This document shows positions 41,341 through 52,835 of a DNA stretch of 64,000 bases, piece after piece. Numbering within the stretch: the stretch's first letter is position 1; each line of letters opens with the position of its first letter. Position numbers and translations under genes: made by a program. The DNA is from Linderina pennispora (taxonomy: Eukaryota > Kickxellomycota > Kickxellomycetes > Kickxellales > Kickxellaceae): assembly GCF_002104995.1 (NCBI RefSeq), contig NW_024468252.1:558001-622000 (forward strand), read 5' to 3'. The notes under the pieces were generated by a model. It made no database searches. It saw nothing but the letters and a program-made list of their open reading frames with translations, and had not been told where the DNA came from.

Positions 41341-42924
41341 ATGCATTTCATTAGATGGTCGGCGCTGGCCATGGCGCTCCTCGGCAGCGGGCGTGCAGGC
41401 AGCACCGAGTCGTTCACAGAAGACCTGGTGGTGCAGGTGCTGCCCGACAACAAGGTGCTGCTGCATTTCGAATTCAACCTGCAGCGGCCACAGCCCACCA
41501 GCAATGACACCCAGCACCACTACCACATGTTCCCGCGGCAGCTGGGCGAGATCGCGCACCGGCACAACGTCGAGTCGCTGCATCTGCAGTTCACACAGGG
41601 CAACTGGCGCGCCGAGCAGTGGGGCGCGCCAACAGTGAATGCGCAGGGCGTCGGGGCCGAGGTGTTTGCAAGGATCACCAACGACAGCGACGCGGACTGG
41701 CGCGGGCTGACGAATGCCCTGTCGGGGGTGTTCTGCGCGTCACTGAATTTCATCGACACGACCAACACGAACAGGCCGCGGAGGTCGTTTGCGGGGGCGC
41801 GGCACGCGCATCTGCCGCGCGAAAACGTGTGCACCGAGAACCTGACGCCGTGGATCAAGCAGCTGCCGTGCCAGGGCGTGGCCGGGCTGGGCGCATTGCT
41901 GAACCCCTACCGCCTGTACAATATGCATTTCCACGCAATGGCGGTGGATCTGGCGCCGCGCTCCATCGGCGGCCAGCCGGTGCTGGCGTACAAGCAGACG
42001 CTGGCGGTGGTGGTGGACCCAAAGACGTTCGGGCTTGATGGCCAGTGGACGCTGGCGCAGCTGGTCGACAGGGAGATGCGCCCAGCATGTGCCGTCGCCA
42101 AGCGCAGCACTGTCCGCGTGCTGCAGAGTGACCGGGTGGAGCTCGTGCCAGCGCCCGACCGCGTCGACGCAGTGAACGGGCATACGGTCAGCGTGTACGA
42201 TGCGGCAGCGCGTGGCGGCGAGCTGACGGACGTGAGATTCACAATGAGCAGTGGCCGGGCGGGGCGCCAGCGGGCCACGCCGCCGGCCATCGTGGCCCAT
42301 AGGTTTGTGACAGGCCATGGCGGCAGCAGCGGCGGCGTGGAATGCGCCATTGTCAACCACAGCGACCAGCCCATGCGCGTGTCATACATGGACTCGCTGC
42401 CGTGGTACCTGCGTCTGTACATGCACACGCTGACGGCGCAGGCCGAGTCGCTGCTGAATGGCGAAACCCACAGCCTGACGCCTGCCTACATGCTCTATAC
42501 GCCGGCAGTCGACCGCGGGCGCCCGGCGCTGGTGGAGCTGGAGCTCGATCTGCCGCCGCAATCGCGCGTCACTTTGCGCTACGACTTTGATAAGGGATTC
42601 CTGAAGTACTCGGAGCACCCGCCGGATGCCAACCGCGGCTTCAACATCGGCCCAGCCATTGTGACGTATACGCCCAAGGAGGCCGACCTGGCATGCACTG
42701 TGGGAGCAATGCTCGGGGATGCTGTCCAGCCAGAGGAATGCGTGGCTCGCGTGTACACCGAGCTGTTCCTGGCCAGTCTGCCGACGCCCGATTTCTCGAT
42801 GCCGTACAATGTCATTACCTTTACGTGCACCATCCTGGCGCTGTTCTTTGGCCGCATGTTCAATCTGCTCACACGCGACTTTGTTGTGCTCCGCGGAGGT
42901 CAGAAGGACAAGAAGAAAGACTAG
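41341..42924 (+). CDS. GPI16: GPI transamidase subunit GPI16/PIG-T
   Basis: Component of the ER GPI-transamidase that attaches GPI anchors to proteins. 527 residues from ATG 41341; a TTG two codons earlier is not used. Signal peptide (MHFIRWSALAMALLGSGRAGS), then TESFTEDLVVQVLPDNKVLLHFEF and MFPRQLGEIAHRHNVESLHLQFTQGNW, classic PIG-T. Also visible are VFCASLNFID, a Cys pair in ENVCTENLTPWIKQLPC, and the C-terminal single membrane span (YNVITFTCTILALFFGRMFNLL) with the lysine-rich cytosolic end KDKKKD. No breaks. Confidence 0.95.
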   Translation: MHFIRWSALAMALLGSGRAGSTESFTEDLVVQVLPDNKVLLHFEFNLQRPQPTSNDTQHHYHMFPRQLGEIAHRHNVESLHLQFTQGNWRAEQWGAPTVNAQGVGAEVFARITNDSDADWRGLTNALSGVFCASLNFIDTTNTNRPRRSFAGARHAHLPRENVCTENLTPWIKQLPCQGVAGLGALLNPYRLYNMHFHAMAVDLAPRSIGGQPVLAYKQTLAVVVDPKTFGLDGQWTLAQLVDREMRPACAVAKRSTVRVLQSDRVELVPAPDRVDAVNGHTVSVYDAAARGGELTDVRFTMSSGRAGRQRATPPAIVAHRFVTGHGGSSGGVECAIVNHSDQPMRVSYMDSLPWYLRLYMHTLTAQAESLLNGETHSLTPAYMLYTPAVDRGRPALVELELDLPPQSRVTLRYDFDKGFLKYSEHPPDANRGFNIGPAIVTYTPKEADLACTVGAMLGDAVQPEECVARVYTELFLASLPTPDFSMPYNVITFTCTILALFFGRMFNLLTRDFVVLRGGQKDKKKD

Positions 42925-43287
42925 GCAATAAAATCTACCAAACCGACCCGCGTGTATTGTCTGGAAAAAGCCAAAAAAAAAAAAAACGTATGAGTACTTG
43001 GGGGAGAGGCCAAAGACGGCCTGCGCTTTTGTTTACGTTTTTTTGTCCCGGCTTGCGGCAGTGATCCGTGAATGCTGCTCCTCGCCTGATGCCTTCTAGG
43101 GAAAAAGCACCTTTCGCAAAAGCAGCATGAGCTAGGACACCCCCCTTTTCATTTTTCTCTCCCCTTCTCAAAGGCTTTCCCCCCCTTTGCTTCCTTGACA
43201 ATCCCGCATTCGCTATTCAACACTGAATTCGTACCGCAACCCTCTGTTCTTGTTAGCTACAGCACACGTATTTCGGGAGGAACTTTT
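42925..43287. other. Intergenic region between GPI16 and the AGC kinase
   Basis: No gene seen. A-rich run (42972-42986) and T/C-rich stretch before the kinase start. Confidence 0.45.
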
Positions 43288-46200
43288 ATGGCGCCAGTTC
43301 AAAGCCTCGACGAGCGGGGCCAGCTGGTGGGCTCAGCGCTATTTGCGACAAACGGCATGGCGCACCAAGGCGCAATAGACGGCAATGCAGTCCTGGATGC
43401 ACTGGTGGCGCTGAATGACGAGCTGGACGATCGCAGGTTCCTGCAGCTGCCAAACATTAATGAGTTTGTAGAAAGATGTAGGTTTGCACCTCAGTCCTAG
43501 CGGTTTATGAACCGCCCTGCTTATGTGGCGTGCAGAAAAGGCCCCTCCATGCTAATGCACCTATGGCAATTGCGTAGATAAACGGTCGGCACAGGATATC
43601 CGGAATTGGCGGATCGGGAAGGAGGATTTCGAGTTTATCAGGACATTGGCGCGTGGGCAGTTTGGCATAGTAAGTGCATGGGCGTTTGGAAAGCCGTAGA
43701 AGAAGCCTGGGAGACGCAGCTGCAACCTCCCACCCTTTGCGAAGCATTTCTATATTCGGTCTGCGATCATGCATGGTGGGCTCGATTGCACAGTCCTGAT
43801 ACGCATCGCGGCTTTTCGCTGTAGGTGGATATTGTGCGCAACAAGCACAACAAGGGCGTATATGCAATGAAGACATTAAGTAAGCATGCATTGCTCACAC
43901 AGCGCGAGGTAAGTCACCCCCTCCACATGGAAAGGAACAAAGGGACGTGTGTGCGTGAGCTGACCCCATGTGCTGACAGAAGGCTCCCCCAGCTGTAGCA
44001 AGCGGCGTTTTTGGAAGAGCGCGATGTGCTGGTGCTGGGCAAGCACTCGCCGTGGATTCCGGATCTATATGCAGCGTTCCAGGACAAGGAGAGTCTGTAT
44101 CTGGTCATGGAGTTTGTGGCCGGTGGCGATCTGTTCAGCATGCTCGACCGGTGCGACAACGCAGTGGTGGATGAGGACGCGGCCCGGTTCTACGCAGCCG
44201 AACTTGTGCTGGCCATCGAGGACCTGCACAAGCTCGGGTACGTGCACCGCGACTGCAAGCCGCAGAATACACTGCTGGATGAGCGCGGCCATGTGAAGCT
44301 GGCCGACTTTGGCTCGTGCGCCCGCATCGACGCGACCGGCGCCCACGAGGCGAAGATGTCGGTCCCCGTGGGCACATGCGACTACATTGCCCCCGAGTCG
44401 CTGCAGGCGCGCGAGCACGGCGGCGGAGCGGTGGCCAGCGGCGCCTGCGACTGGTGGGCGCTGGGCACGGTCCTGTATGAGATGCTGTATGGCGACCCGC
44501 CGTTCTACAGCGACTCAGTGCCCGAGACATACGCCAAGATCATGGCCTGCGAGACGAATCTGGCCTTCGACGAGTCTGCGCAAGTGTCCGATGCTGCCAG
44601 GGACCTGATGCGCCGGCTGCTGTGCCGCCCCGAGACGCGGCTGGGCAATGCCGGAGCCCAGGAGATCAAATCGCACGCGTTCTTTGCCTCAATCGACTGG
44701 GACAACATCCGCCAGCAGGATGCGCCATTTGTGCCGCATATCAGCGCTCCCGACGACACGTCCAACTTTAGCGTCGGCGACGAGGACGACCAGGATCTGC
44801 CCAATCTGCCGGGCGCCGGACGTATCGGCCAGGGCAAGGATTTCGCGGGCGAGCAGCTGCCGTTCGTTGGCTTCACATACCAGCCGCAGATCCTGAAGCC
44901 CCTGTCGCCGGGGCTGCGCGGGCCTCGCGACGACCCGATGGCTGTGCGAGTGCTGCAGGCCAAGGTCGAGCAGCTCGAGAGCAAAGCCAAGGAGGACGAC
45001 CAGCGGTGGCGCGCGCGCCAGCGCGAGTGGGAGCAGGAGCGCGCGGCGCTGGAGGCCGAGAAGGCCACGCTGCACGATCTGGTGCGTCTGCATGAGGCCA
45101 AGGCCATGGAGCCGCCACGGCCCCCCACTCCCCTGCCGTCGCCAAAGCGCGACTCGGCCATGCAGACCGATCCCGAGGAAAAGGAAAAAGAGCAAAAGGA
45201 GGAGCCGGAGGAAGAGAAGCCCGCAGTCGACGCGCAGTTTGCCGCCCAGCTCGGCGGCGTCATGGCCGAGGCGTACCAGGAGCTGGCTGCGCGCCTGGTC
45301 ACCAGCCTCGAGCAGCAGTTCGACAGCCAGACCACGCACCTGGGCAGCCTGACCCAGGCCGTCAACACGCTGGCCACAAACACCACCGCCAAGCTGGACG
45401 AGTCCCTGCAGACGCAGCTGCGCGAGCAAAAGAAGGGCATGGAGTCGCTAGCTGCACTGCTGCAGGCGCCCGGCGGCACCCAGCGCGTCCCCAGCATAGC
45501 CTCGCCGGCCTACAGCGGCACTGTGCGCACGCGTCTGAGCATCGGCTCGACGCACGCACGCCGCCCCGCCAGCATGGTCGACGACGGCTCGGCCAGCGAC
45601 TCGCAGCCCAAATCGGTGGTGGCCACACTAGTCAACGAGATCTCCAAGAACGCCAGCAATGAATCGCCGAAGCTGCCGGGCCGCGGCTCGCTCGGCTGGA
45701 ATGGGTCGCCGCAGCAGCCGCGCGTGTCGCGGGCCGAGCGCCGCGTATCGGCCGGCATGGCCAGCGATACGCTCTCGGGCATCAGCAGCAAGTGCGACAA
45801 GCTCTCGGGTCTCTTCGAGCAGTACGCCGCAGACATCGACCAGATCAAGAAGGCCCAGGGCTCATTGCTCGCAGTCTGCAATGCCCTGGCGCTCGAGTCG
45901 CGCGCCGAGTCGCTGCATGAGCCATCCACGCCCATTACCGACCACACCATGGCCTCCGATGCCTCGCTGCGCCGCAGCCGCCGCAAGACCGAGCACCTGC
46001 GTCGCCGCGCCGCCGCCGAAGCCCTCAGCCCACTTGGCCGCTCGCCCGAGCCCGAGCCCGAGCCGCCCGCCGTCGACCTCTACAAGGCCGCCACCGACGA
46101 GCTGATCGGATCGCTGCGTGCGCAGCTGGCCGAAGCCACCAGCGCCAAGGCCACAGCCGAGAAGCGCGCAGCCGAGCTGCTGGAGTGGATCGGCCGCGAG

Positions 46201-47203
46201 TCCAAGGGCCGTGCAACTCTGGAAGACATGATCCGCACCGCCCAGGAGGCCTGCAAGACCGCCGAGGACAAACTGACCAGGCTGCACAGCGACACCGAGA
46301 TGCTGCGCTCGGCCGTGGCCATCAAGGACGACGAGATCAAGCGCCTGCAGGCCCTGGTGCAGACCCGCGACAACGAGCTGCGCCACCTGCGTCGCGCCTC
46401 GCGCAAGGCCCTCGACCAGCTGGCCGACCTGAAGCAGGCACCCGACAAGCCCGACAAGCCCGACAATGACAAGCCCGCTGCCGACGCCGAGCTGCAGGAG
46501 GCCGCTGCCCTGCACGTCAAGATGCAGTTTGAGATCTCGCGGCTCGAGGGCCAGGTCTCGCGGCTTGAGGACGAGAACGCACAGCTCGCCAAGGAGCTCG
46601 CGCAGAAGGACTCGCTGATGTCTGGTCTGCGCTCCAAGCTGGCCGACAGCGAGCGCCGCCACAATGAGCGTGCAAATGAGGCCAGCGACGGCATCCGCGT
46701 GCGCCCGGTCGACGCCGACGAGCGCTTCGCCAGTATCGGGTCGAAGTCGCACAAGCGCTTCAAGGTGCAGCTGCAGAACATGCAGAAGCACATCGAGTAC
46801 CTCGAGACCAAGCTCGCCTTGGCCGTCAGCGAGAACGACGCATTGAAGAGCCGCCCTGGCGACCTGAACGCCAGCATCCCGAGCATCTTCAACCGCAGCA
46901 TTGCCGAGTCTGCCAACGGCATGGCTATGCCATCCACCCCCGATAACCGGTCCTCGTCCAGTCTGTTCAAATCCGGCTGGAAGCGCAAAGCCCGGCCCCA
47001 GATCAGCCGGCGCGCGGCCTGCCAGCTCCATCTTCCCGAACCTGCCCAGCAATATGGACTACATGCAGAGCTCCCGGCCCATGTCTATGGCCGGCCCAAC
47101 TGCTGCCGAGCAGCCCAGCTCCAGACCGCGCCAAGAGTCGTTCTCGTCGTCATTTGAGCGCCTGCGCTCGCCCTTCAAGGGCTTCCGCAAGCACTTTGGC
47201 TGA
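43288..47203 (+). CDS. AGC kinase (DMPK/MRCK/citron-like) with long coiled coil, four exons
   Basis: Exons are 43288-43477, 43578-43669, 43825-43908 and 43999-47203; the introns end gcgtag, ctgtag and ctgtag. Kinase landmarks: P-loop LARGQFGIV across the exon 2/3 junction, VAIK-type Lys in YAMKTL, HRDCKPQN catalytic loop, LADFGSC, YIAPESL. The C-terminal extension has APDDTSNFS and the hydrophobic-motif-like FVGFTY. This is the AGC order seen in DMPK/MRCK/ROCK/citron kinases. Next come about 700 residues of predicted coiled coil and Ser/Pro-rich linkers. A frame break near 46985 leads to the real C-terminus (QESFSSSFERLRSPFKGFRKHFG). I see no C1, PH or CNH domain. It is likely a Rho/Cdc42-pathway kinase in polarity or cytokinesis (inference); about 1190 residues. 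Confidence 0.85.
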
Positions 47204-47375
47204 GCGCCCCGAGCCCCGGCTCGAGCCGACCCTTTTGAAAAAAAACCGTGTTATCATAAACCGTCAAAAAGTCGAATTCCGCTGACGCTTTCCTTTTTTT
47301 TTCCATTGCGCCTTTCTCTGCTGCTGCCCTTTCGTTACATTGTAATTTCCACATTCAAAGCCTCTACATACAGAA

Positions 47376-47928
47376 ATGAGCCGCGCAATCTACCTGTTCC
47401 GCAACATTCGCACAAAGCAGGTCCTGGCAAGCATGGACAAAACCCTGCTTTCGCACGAGCGCCTGATCGCCGGGCAGGTGCCGCAACAGCCTTTGCGCCC
47501 GCAGAAGATCCGCCCCGACCACTGGACGCCCTTGGCCGTGCTTTCGGGCTTCCAGACCGACTCGGCCCTAAACACCGCCTTCAGCCTGGCCAGCATGCCC
47601 GGCTTCCCTCTGCGCCCGCCGACTGCACAGGAGCAGCACGAGTACCGGCTGCTGAAGAACAAGCACAAGCGCCTGCGTGACCTTGATACCACCGAGCGCC
47701 AGGTCGCACAGCTGGCGCGGTCGCTGATTTACATGGATCACACCAGCTCCCATGTGGTGCCCAAGGAGGGCAAGCTGAAGCTGTTCTGGCAGGACCGCCA
47801 ATGGATCGGAAAGGTCGAGGACGCCTGGGCTCAAGTTCCCCGAGTGGATCGAGCATGACGATCTGGATCTGAAGCGCGGCAACATGATCACGAACAAGGA
47901 GCTGCGCGGCAAGGCCCCCAAGAGCTGA
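47376..47928 (+). CDS. MHR1: Mitochondrial ribosomal protein mL67/MHR1, one frame break
   Basis: Fungal mL67 (Mhr1), a mitoribosomal large-subunit protein also tied to mtDNA recombination in yeast. ATG 47376, MSRAIYLFRNIRTKQVLAS is the family N-terminus (FRN..T.QVL). The internal segment HWTPLAVLSGFQ and LFWQDRQWIGKVEDA follow. One extra T at 47826 separates this from GLKFPEWIEHDDLDLKRGNMI...GKAPKS, ending at TGA 47928. About 183 residues. Assignment rests on the start motif and the basic W-rich C-terminus; it is less certain than the break itself. Confidence 0.75.
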
Positions 47929-48322
47929 GCCTGGAAATCATGCTTCCTAGAAAATATATTTGTGAACGTAAAAAAGAAAGAAACGAGCAAAGACCGAAAG
48001 TAGAGGGGAGGAAAAGCACAAACCACAGCAACCTGTAGTAGCAGCAGCGGCGGTGGTAATAGTGGTAGTGTAAGGGCGAAAAAGGGCCAGCATGAACCCC
48101 CCTTCGTGGAGAGATATCAATCCGTCATCTGCTCGCCTCGCCGAGAATCACGCGAGGATATCCCTCCCGAGATGTGGGCATGGGGAGTGTTGCGGAACAA
48201 GAGGCAAAGTACAAGAGTAAGCAATAAAAGGGAAATGGAGGTTTGCTGCCAAGAGACACCGGGCCCAGAAGTACGAGCTCTGTTGCTGGTGCCGTCGCCC
48301 TGCGAGTGACCTGAGGTTTTTT
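47929..48322. other. Intergenic region between mL67 and RSP5
   Basis: Convergent 3' flanks; no gene seen. Confidence 0.5.
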
Positions 48323-51300
48323 TTACTCCTGGGCGAAACCGACAGTGTTCTCAATAGCCAGGATGATCTTCGACTTCAGCGTCTCGTACTCGGTGTACGG
48401 CGGCAGGTCAATGCGGTTAAAGCACGTGTGGCTCTTTGGCAGCGCAACAATGTCTCCAGCCTTCTCGATCGTGAACCGGCGCGGCCCGTCGCTTCCCTGC
48501 AGATCCTTGAATCCGTTGACTGGGATGCGCGACGTACCCGTCGTGAACTGCAGCATACGCGCCTGGTGCTCAGAGTCCATCTCCTGGACTGCCTTCCAGA
48601 ACCACTGGACCACCTGGTCCGACTCTGTGTAGCCGCGGTAGTCTGTGTGCTTCTTCCAGTCGTCAATGTCAATCTCCGCAATGCCGCCGATCAGCAGCTC
48701 GAGCTCGCGCTCATCAAACACCTGGATCAGATCCTCAGGGATCAGCTCGTGGAATCCTGCCTGGAACGCCTCAAACTGCTCCTTGATGCGGTCGCACACA
48801 CGGTACTGCACGTTGAGCTGCACGTACTCCTTCTTGTTCTCCTCCGTGACCTCAATGTCCTTGCCGCCGGGCTTGAGCTCCACCTCCACACGCTCTCCAA
48901 ACTTGTCGTCGTCCAGCGAGAACGTGAAGCCCATGTCCGACACGTCGTTCTCCAGCACCCACTTTAGCGAATTGTAGATCTCCACATCCACGCTCTGCAT
49001 GTCCTCCAGGTCCACTGGCTTCTTCAGCAGCATCTTGTAGAACGACGACGTGAAGAACGCATCCAGGAACCGCCGGTGGAAGATTGCCAGGCCCATGGTG
49101 CGCCCAATGAACCGGAAGTAGTTCAGGTGCTCCGGGTTGATGTTCGAGTGCGGGTTGATCTGCAGCGTGTACGAGTCGTGCGCCGAATACTCAAACAGGC
49201 AGTACTGCGGGTTGAACATCTCATGCGACAGCAGGAAGAAGTACTCGCGCGACACACCACCGTAGTCCAGGCCGTCTTCGCCATCAAACTTGATCATCAG
49301 GCGCTTCTTGAGCTCCGACACCGGCACCCGCATAATCTCGTTGTACGAGTTCTCAAACACGCTGTCGCGCGACACCTTGATGTGGCACTGCCCAGGCACT
49401 GGCCGCATGGCCGCCTGCGACCGGAAGTAAATGTACTTGCGCCGGAAGTCGCGCTTGTACTGCGGGACGTTCTGGTCGAGGTTGCTTGGCAGGCGAGGGT
49501 CTACACCAAAAAAAAAAAAAAAAACAAAAGAGATGTGGTTGAGATCATTCAGTAGACCTAGCCCAACAAAAATAGCACATCCCAGGCAGCAAAAAAGGGG
49601 GGAGTCTGGACGGCGATGCCAAGACATCGCACAGCGACAGAGGAACCACTTTTACCCGGAGAGAAAGGCCAACCAGGCTCTGCACCCACAGGAAATCATG
49701 AGGTCAGCGCCGAGAATATCCGCACATATAACACATGTATCAAAAGCAGACCTCTGTGTCTGCTCCTTGTCCTGCCCCCAAAAAAAAACAGCAACACCGA
49801 TACTTACCATCCCATGTTGTGGTCTTGGTGTTGTGGTCAACAAAGTACACGCGGCCCTGGCCAGTCAGCCGCATCTCCCAGCCCGACGGCAGCGGGCCTA
49901 GGCGAGACGCCGTCTGCCCGGCAACGTTGGCCACGGCTGCGGCGCGGTTGCCGTTCGGCGCATTGGAGCCGCGCACGCGCGGGTCGTCCCACGTCGTGGT
50001 GCGAGCAATATGGTTCACAAAGTACGGCCTGCCCTCGGCAGTGAATCGCTGCTCCCAGCCCGACGGCAGCGGGCCCAGCGCAGAGCTCCCGCCGCTGCTA
50101 GCTGCCTGTCCTCCCGCCGTGCCTGGTGTGGCCACCGACGACTGTTGCGATGGAGTGCCAGGCTGGCTGGTTGTGTTGGCCGTGTCAGGCAGAGCGCGGT
50201 TCATGTGACGCTGGCGCTCGCCCTCAGTTGGGCCCTGTGCCGACATGCTGCCGGGCTCGGTCGGCCGGCGCCACGTCGTCGTGCGCGAGTTATGGTCGAC
50301 ATAGTACACCCGGCCTAGGTGGTCGATGCGCTGCTCCCAGCCGTCCGGGAGCGCATCCCCAGCCGCCGCTGCCGCTGGCGCGTTGCCTGCTGCTTGACCA
50401 GCGCCGCCCGACGGGGCTGCTGCTGGGGCGGCGGCGGCAGCAGCGGTAGTAGCAGAGGCGGCCGGTGCCAAGGTGGCCGGTGTGGTAGCATGGCTACTGG
50501 CCGGCGCATGGCGGTGCGGTTGCGAGGACGGCCGTTGGTTGTGTGCGTCACGGTGGCGATGCCGGTTCAAAAAGGTAAACATTGTGTTAGTAGCAGGCGA
50601 TAAAGATAAAAGGCAAACAGCGCTCTCTTTGCAAAGGTGCCTTTGGCGGGGGTTAAAGAAAAAGTGGAAATCAAAAGATATACAAGAGAAGCAGTTTTGA
50701 CAATTACGCGAGCGGAGGAGGGGAAGAGAAAAGTGGGAAAATGCACTGGAACGAGGCGGGCAATGCCGGCTGTTATAAAGGCTGCGAACAAGGGCAGTCG
50801 AGGGCGGGTGGGCCGAGACTCGCAGCCCGCCTCGCTCTACCGGTGGTGCACACAAGCCGCATTTCTATTGGATTGCCTCGCATTCAGGCAGTTTTTCCAC
50901 TGCCAGGATGCGCCCCACTCTCACTGCTGCTCTTGGGCACTTACCCTGTTGCCTGCGCGCTACCGCTACCGCCGCTGCCGTTGCCCGCTGCGACCAGCTG
51001 GAGCACAAGCCGGCCCTGCACGGGATCGTTGTTATTTGATGCCTTGAGGTCTTGGGTCACCATGGCTAAACACGCTTCGGAGCTATTAGTAATCTGCGCA
51101 CCGAGACTGATGTGCTGTGCAAACAAGCAGCCGCCCTTTTGTTTGTCACTCACCCTCGCCACCATTGTCGACGTCAATATGCTGGTTGACCTGCACGTTA
51201 ATGACACCCAGGAAGCCCTGTCCGCGCTTCTTGAACTTCTTCTGGTCAAACACCTGCGCAGCAATCACACTGCCCGGCTTCACCTGCACGCTGAAGCTCT

Positions 51301-51834
51301 CGTTCCAGTATGGCGACAGCGTCCGCTTCAGCGCTGTTGTCGTGTGCATCTGCGCCCCGTCAACCGTCACCACCACAAACGGGTCAGGCAGTCCTAAAAA
51401 TATACCACGAATCAGCACCGCGAACATTCGGCAGTTGGGCCTGGTGATGCATCGCTCGATTCTACTTACGGAAAATGTCCCGCTTGTACAGCCCGTCCGC
51501 CGCGACAACTACAGCAAAAGAGAGGCACGTTTAGGCAACTGCTCCGATGTCTACGCCTGGTAGTGGAGGGCTAGGCTAGAGCGGGGGTAGAGCGGGACGG
51601 GGAAGAATGCCCGCTGCCACCCGCCGCTGGAATATTTCCAGAAACGATCGGCTTTATATCGGCTACCGGCGGTATCTGTACCTGTTACTTTGAGCTGCCT
51701 ATGTGGAAGTACAATGGTGGGATTTAGTATCTGGGCGCTAGTCTTGGCGACATGCCCTCTGGCCCTCGCACCAGCCGTCCCGCCCAAGCACTCCTGTGTC
51801 ATAAGGCTTACTTTGTGCTTGCACTCGACGCCAT
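48323..51834 (-). CDS. RSP5: RSP5/NEDD4-family HECT E3 ubiquitin ligase, seven exons
   Basis: Exons in transcript order are 51812-51834, 51682-51698 (17 nt), 51470-51508, 51154-51393, 50945-51065, 49808-50493 and 48323-49500. All phases close and give about 767 residues. The N-terminus is [20 protein letters not shown], a C2 domain ([19 protein letters not shown] ... [19 protein letters not shown]). Three WW domains follow ([60 protein letters not shown]), then the HECT domain with the catalytic Cys in [13 protein letters not shown] (about residue 735). This is the Rsp5/Pub1 layout for endocytic sorting and transcription-factor processing. The least certain junction is the exon 5/6 acceptor, a tandem CAG-TAG; the TAG is used here. 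Confidence 0.93.
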
Positions 51835-52323
51835 GCTTTCTGTTCCGCTAGCAAACCTCTGGCCGTGTTGCTCTATATTATTAAGCGGGGCGTCCCGTTT
51901 TGCGTGTGGTTTGGGTGTTGTGTTTTCGGAATGTAAAACCTTGCAGGGCCCGAATTAGATGCTGCCAAGAACACTGCAAATGCAACTGCGAGGCTCTCCA
52001 AACAACCAAAACAAAAAAGGACTCTTCGAATAAGGGTGATTGCGCTCCGAAATCCTAAACTCTGAAGGAAATAAGGTTCGAATTCGAATGGGTATGGCCC
52101 AAGCTAGTAGACGTAAAAAGGTGCTGAGGGAAAGAGAGGGCTTTGTGGAAGGAGCCTTTTAGCGCTTCTGTCAAGCCACAGCCAGGAAATACTGCTGCCC
52201 CCACAAACCGCGGCCAACCCAGGGGACTACGTCCTAGGCGAAAAAAAGCATGACCGTGCGTGGCTCCATTCAGGATTTGCAGGTGCAGTGGGACAGGTGC
52301 GAAAACTGCCCCTAGCAAGCGCC
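51835..52323. other. Intergenic region upstream of RSP5
   Basis: No gene supported; RSP5 promoter and 3' flank of the next gene. Confidence 0.45.
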
Positions 52324-52779
52324 TCACTCGATCGTCCGGTGCTCGCGCAACAGCTCCTCCCGGTCGCGCCTGCCCTGCTTGAATCCTGCGGCAAACCCAT
52401 CCCGGAATCCTTCATCAAACCCGATCGCCTGTTCTTCTTCAGTCTGGCCCGGTGTGGGGTGACGTGTCGAATCAGTCGCTGAATCGCCGCTCGTGGAGCC
52501 TGTGGAGCGGGGCGGCTGCCTGGGAGTGTCCTTATGGCTCAGTGCCGCCCGCGCTACGTGGATGCCTCTGGCTGCCCCATGTCGCAAGATGAGCGGAGAG
52601 ATGTTGCGTGACAATGCCAATGGCAGCAGCATGAGTGCAAGAGCAAAGGTCGTCAAGGAGAATGCGATACTATTCAAAAGAAACACAGAGCTTGTCTCTG
52701 ATCCGCGTGAAAGCGGCTGGCGGCCAGCAGCCCCCAGCGCTGCAGCTCCGGTTATGGCGAATGGCACCTCGCTGGGCAT
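52324..52779 (-). CDS. Small single-span membrane protein with GFxx repeat
   Basis: 151 residues from ATG 52779 (MPSEVPFAITGAAALG). One clear hydrophobic span (SVFLLNSIAFSLTTFALALM, about 30-50), a basic/Ser/Thr linker, and a C-terminal period-4 repeat GFDEGFRDGFAAGFKQGRRD. Not recognised. It could be a mitochondrial or ER membrane protein. It lies 56 bp downstream of the mitochondrial RRM gene on the same strand, and both end in Gly-aromatic repeats. Codon use looks like neighbouring genes, but function and even expression are inferred. Confidence 0.5.
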   Translation of the reverse strand: MPSEVPFAITGAAALGAAGRQPLSRGSETSSVFLLNSIAFSLTTFALALMLLPLALSRNISPLILRHGAARGIHVARAALSHKDTPRQPPRSTGSTSGDSATDSTRHPTPGQTEEEQAIGFDEGFRDGFAAGFKQGRRDREELLREHRTIE

Positions 52780-52835
52780 AGGGGTTATCTGAGTGTATTT
52801 AAATGGCTGCCGTTTGGATAATACTGCACTGGTGC

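Noticed and set aside
31128-42924. GPI-anchor gene cluster (GPI14 and GPI16)
   Set aside because: About 9 kb apart and separated by unrelated genes (SEC22, SAC, NDUFA9, OAT); likely coincidence.
45862-47052. 396-codon frame antisense to the AGC kinase tail
   Set aside because: Translation is Leu/Gly/Val-rich shadow of the coiled-coil coding strand; no motif.
52060-52110. tRNA-like B-box (ggttcgaat) near 52075
   Set aside because: No partner A-box or acceptor stem could be seen; no tRNA called anywhere in the window.
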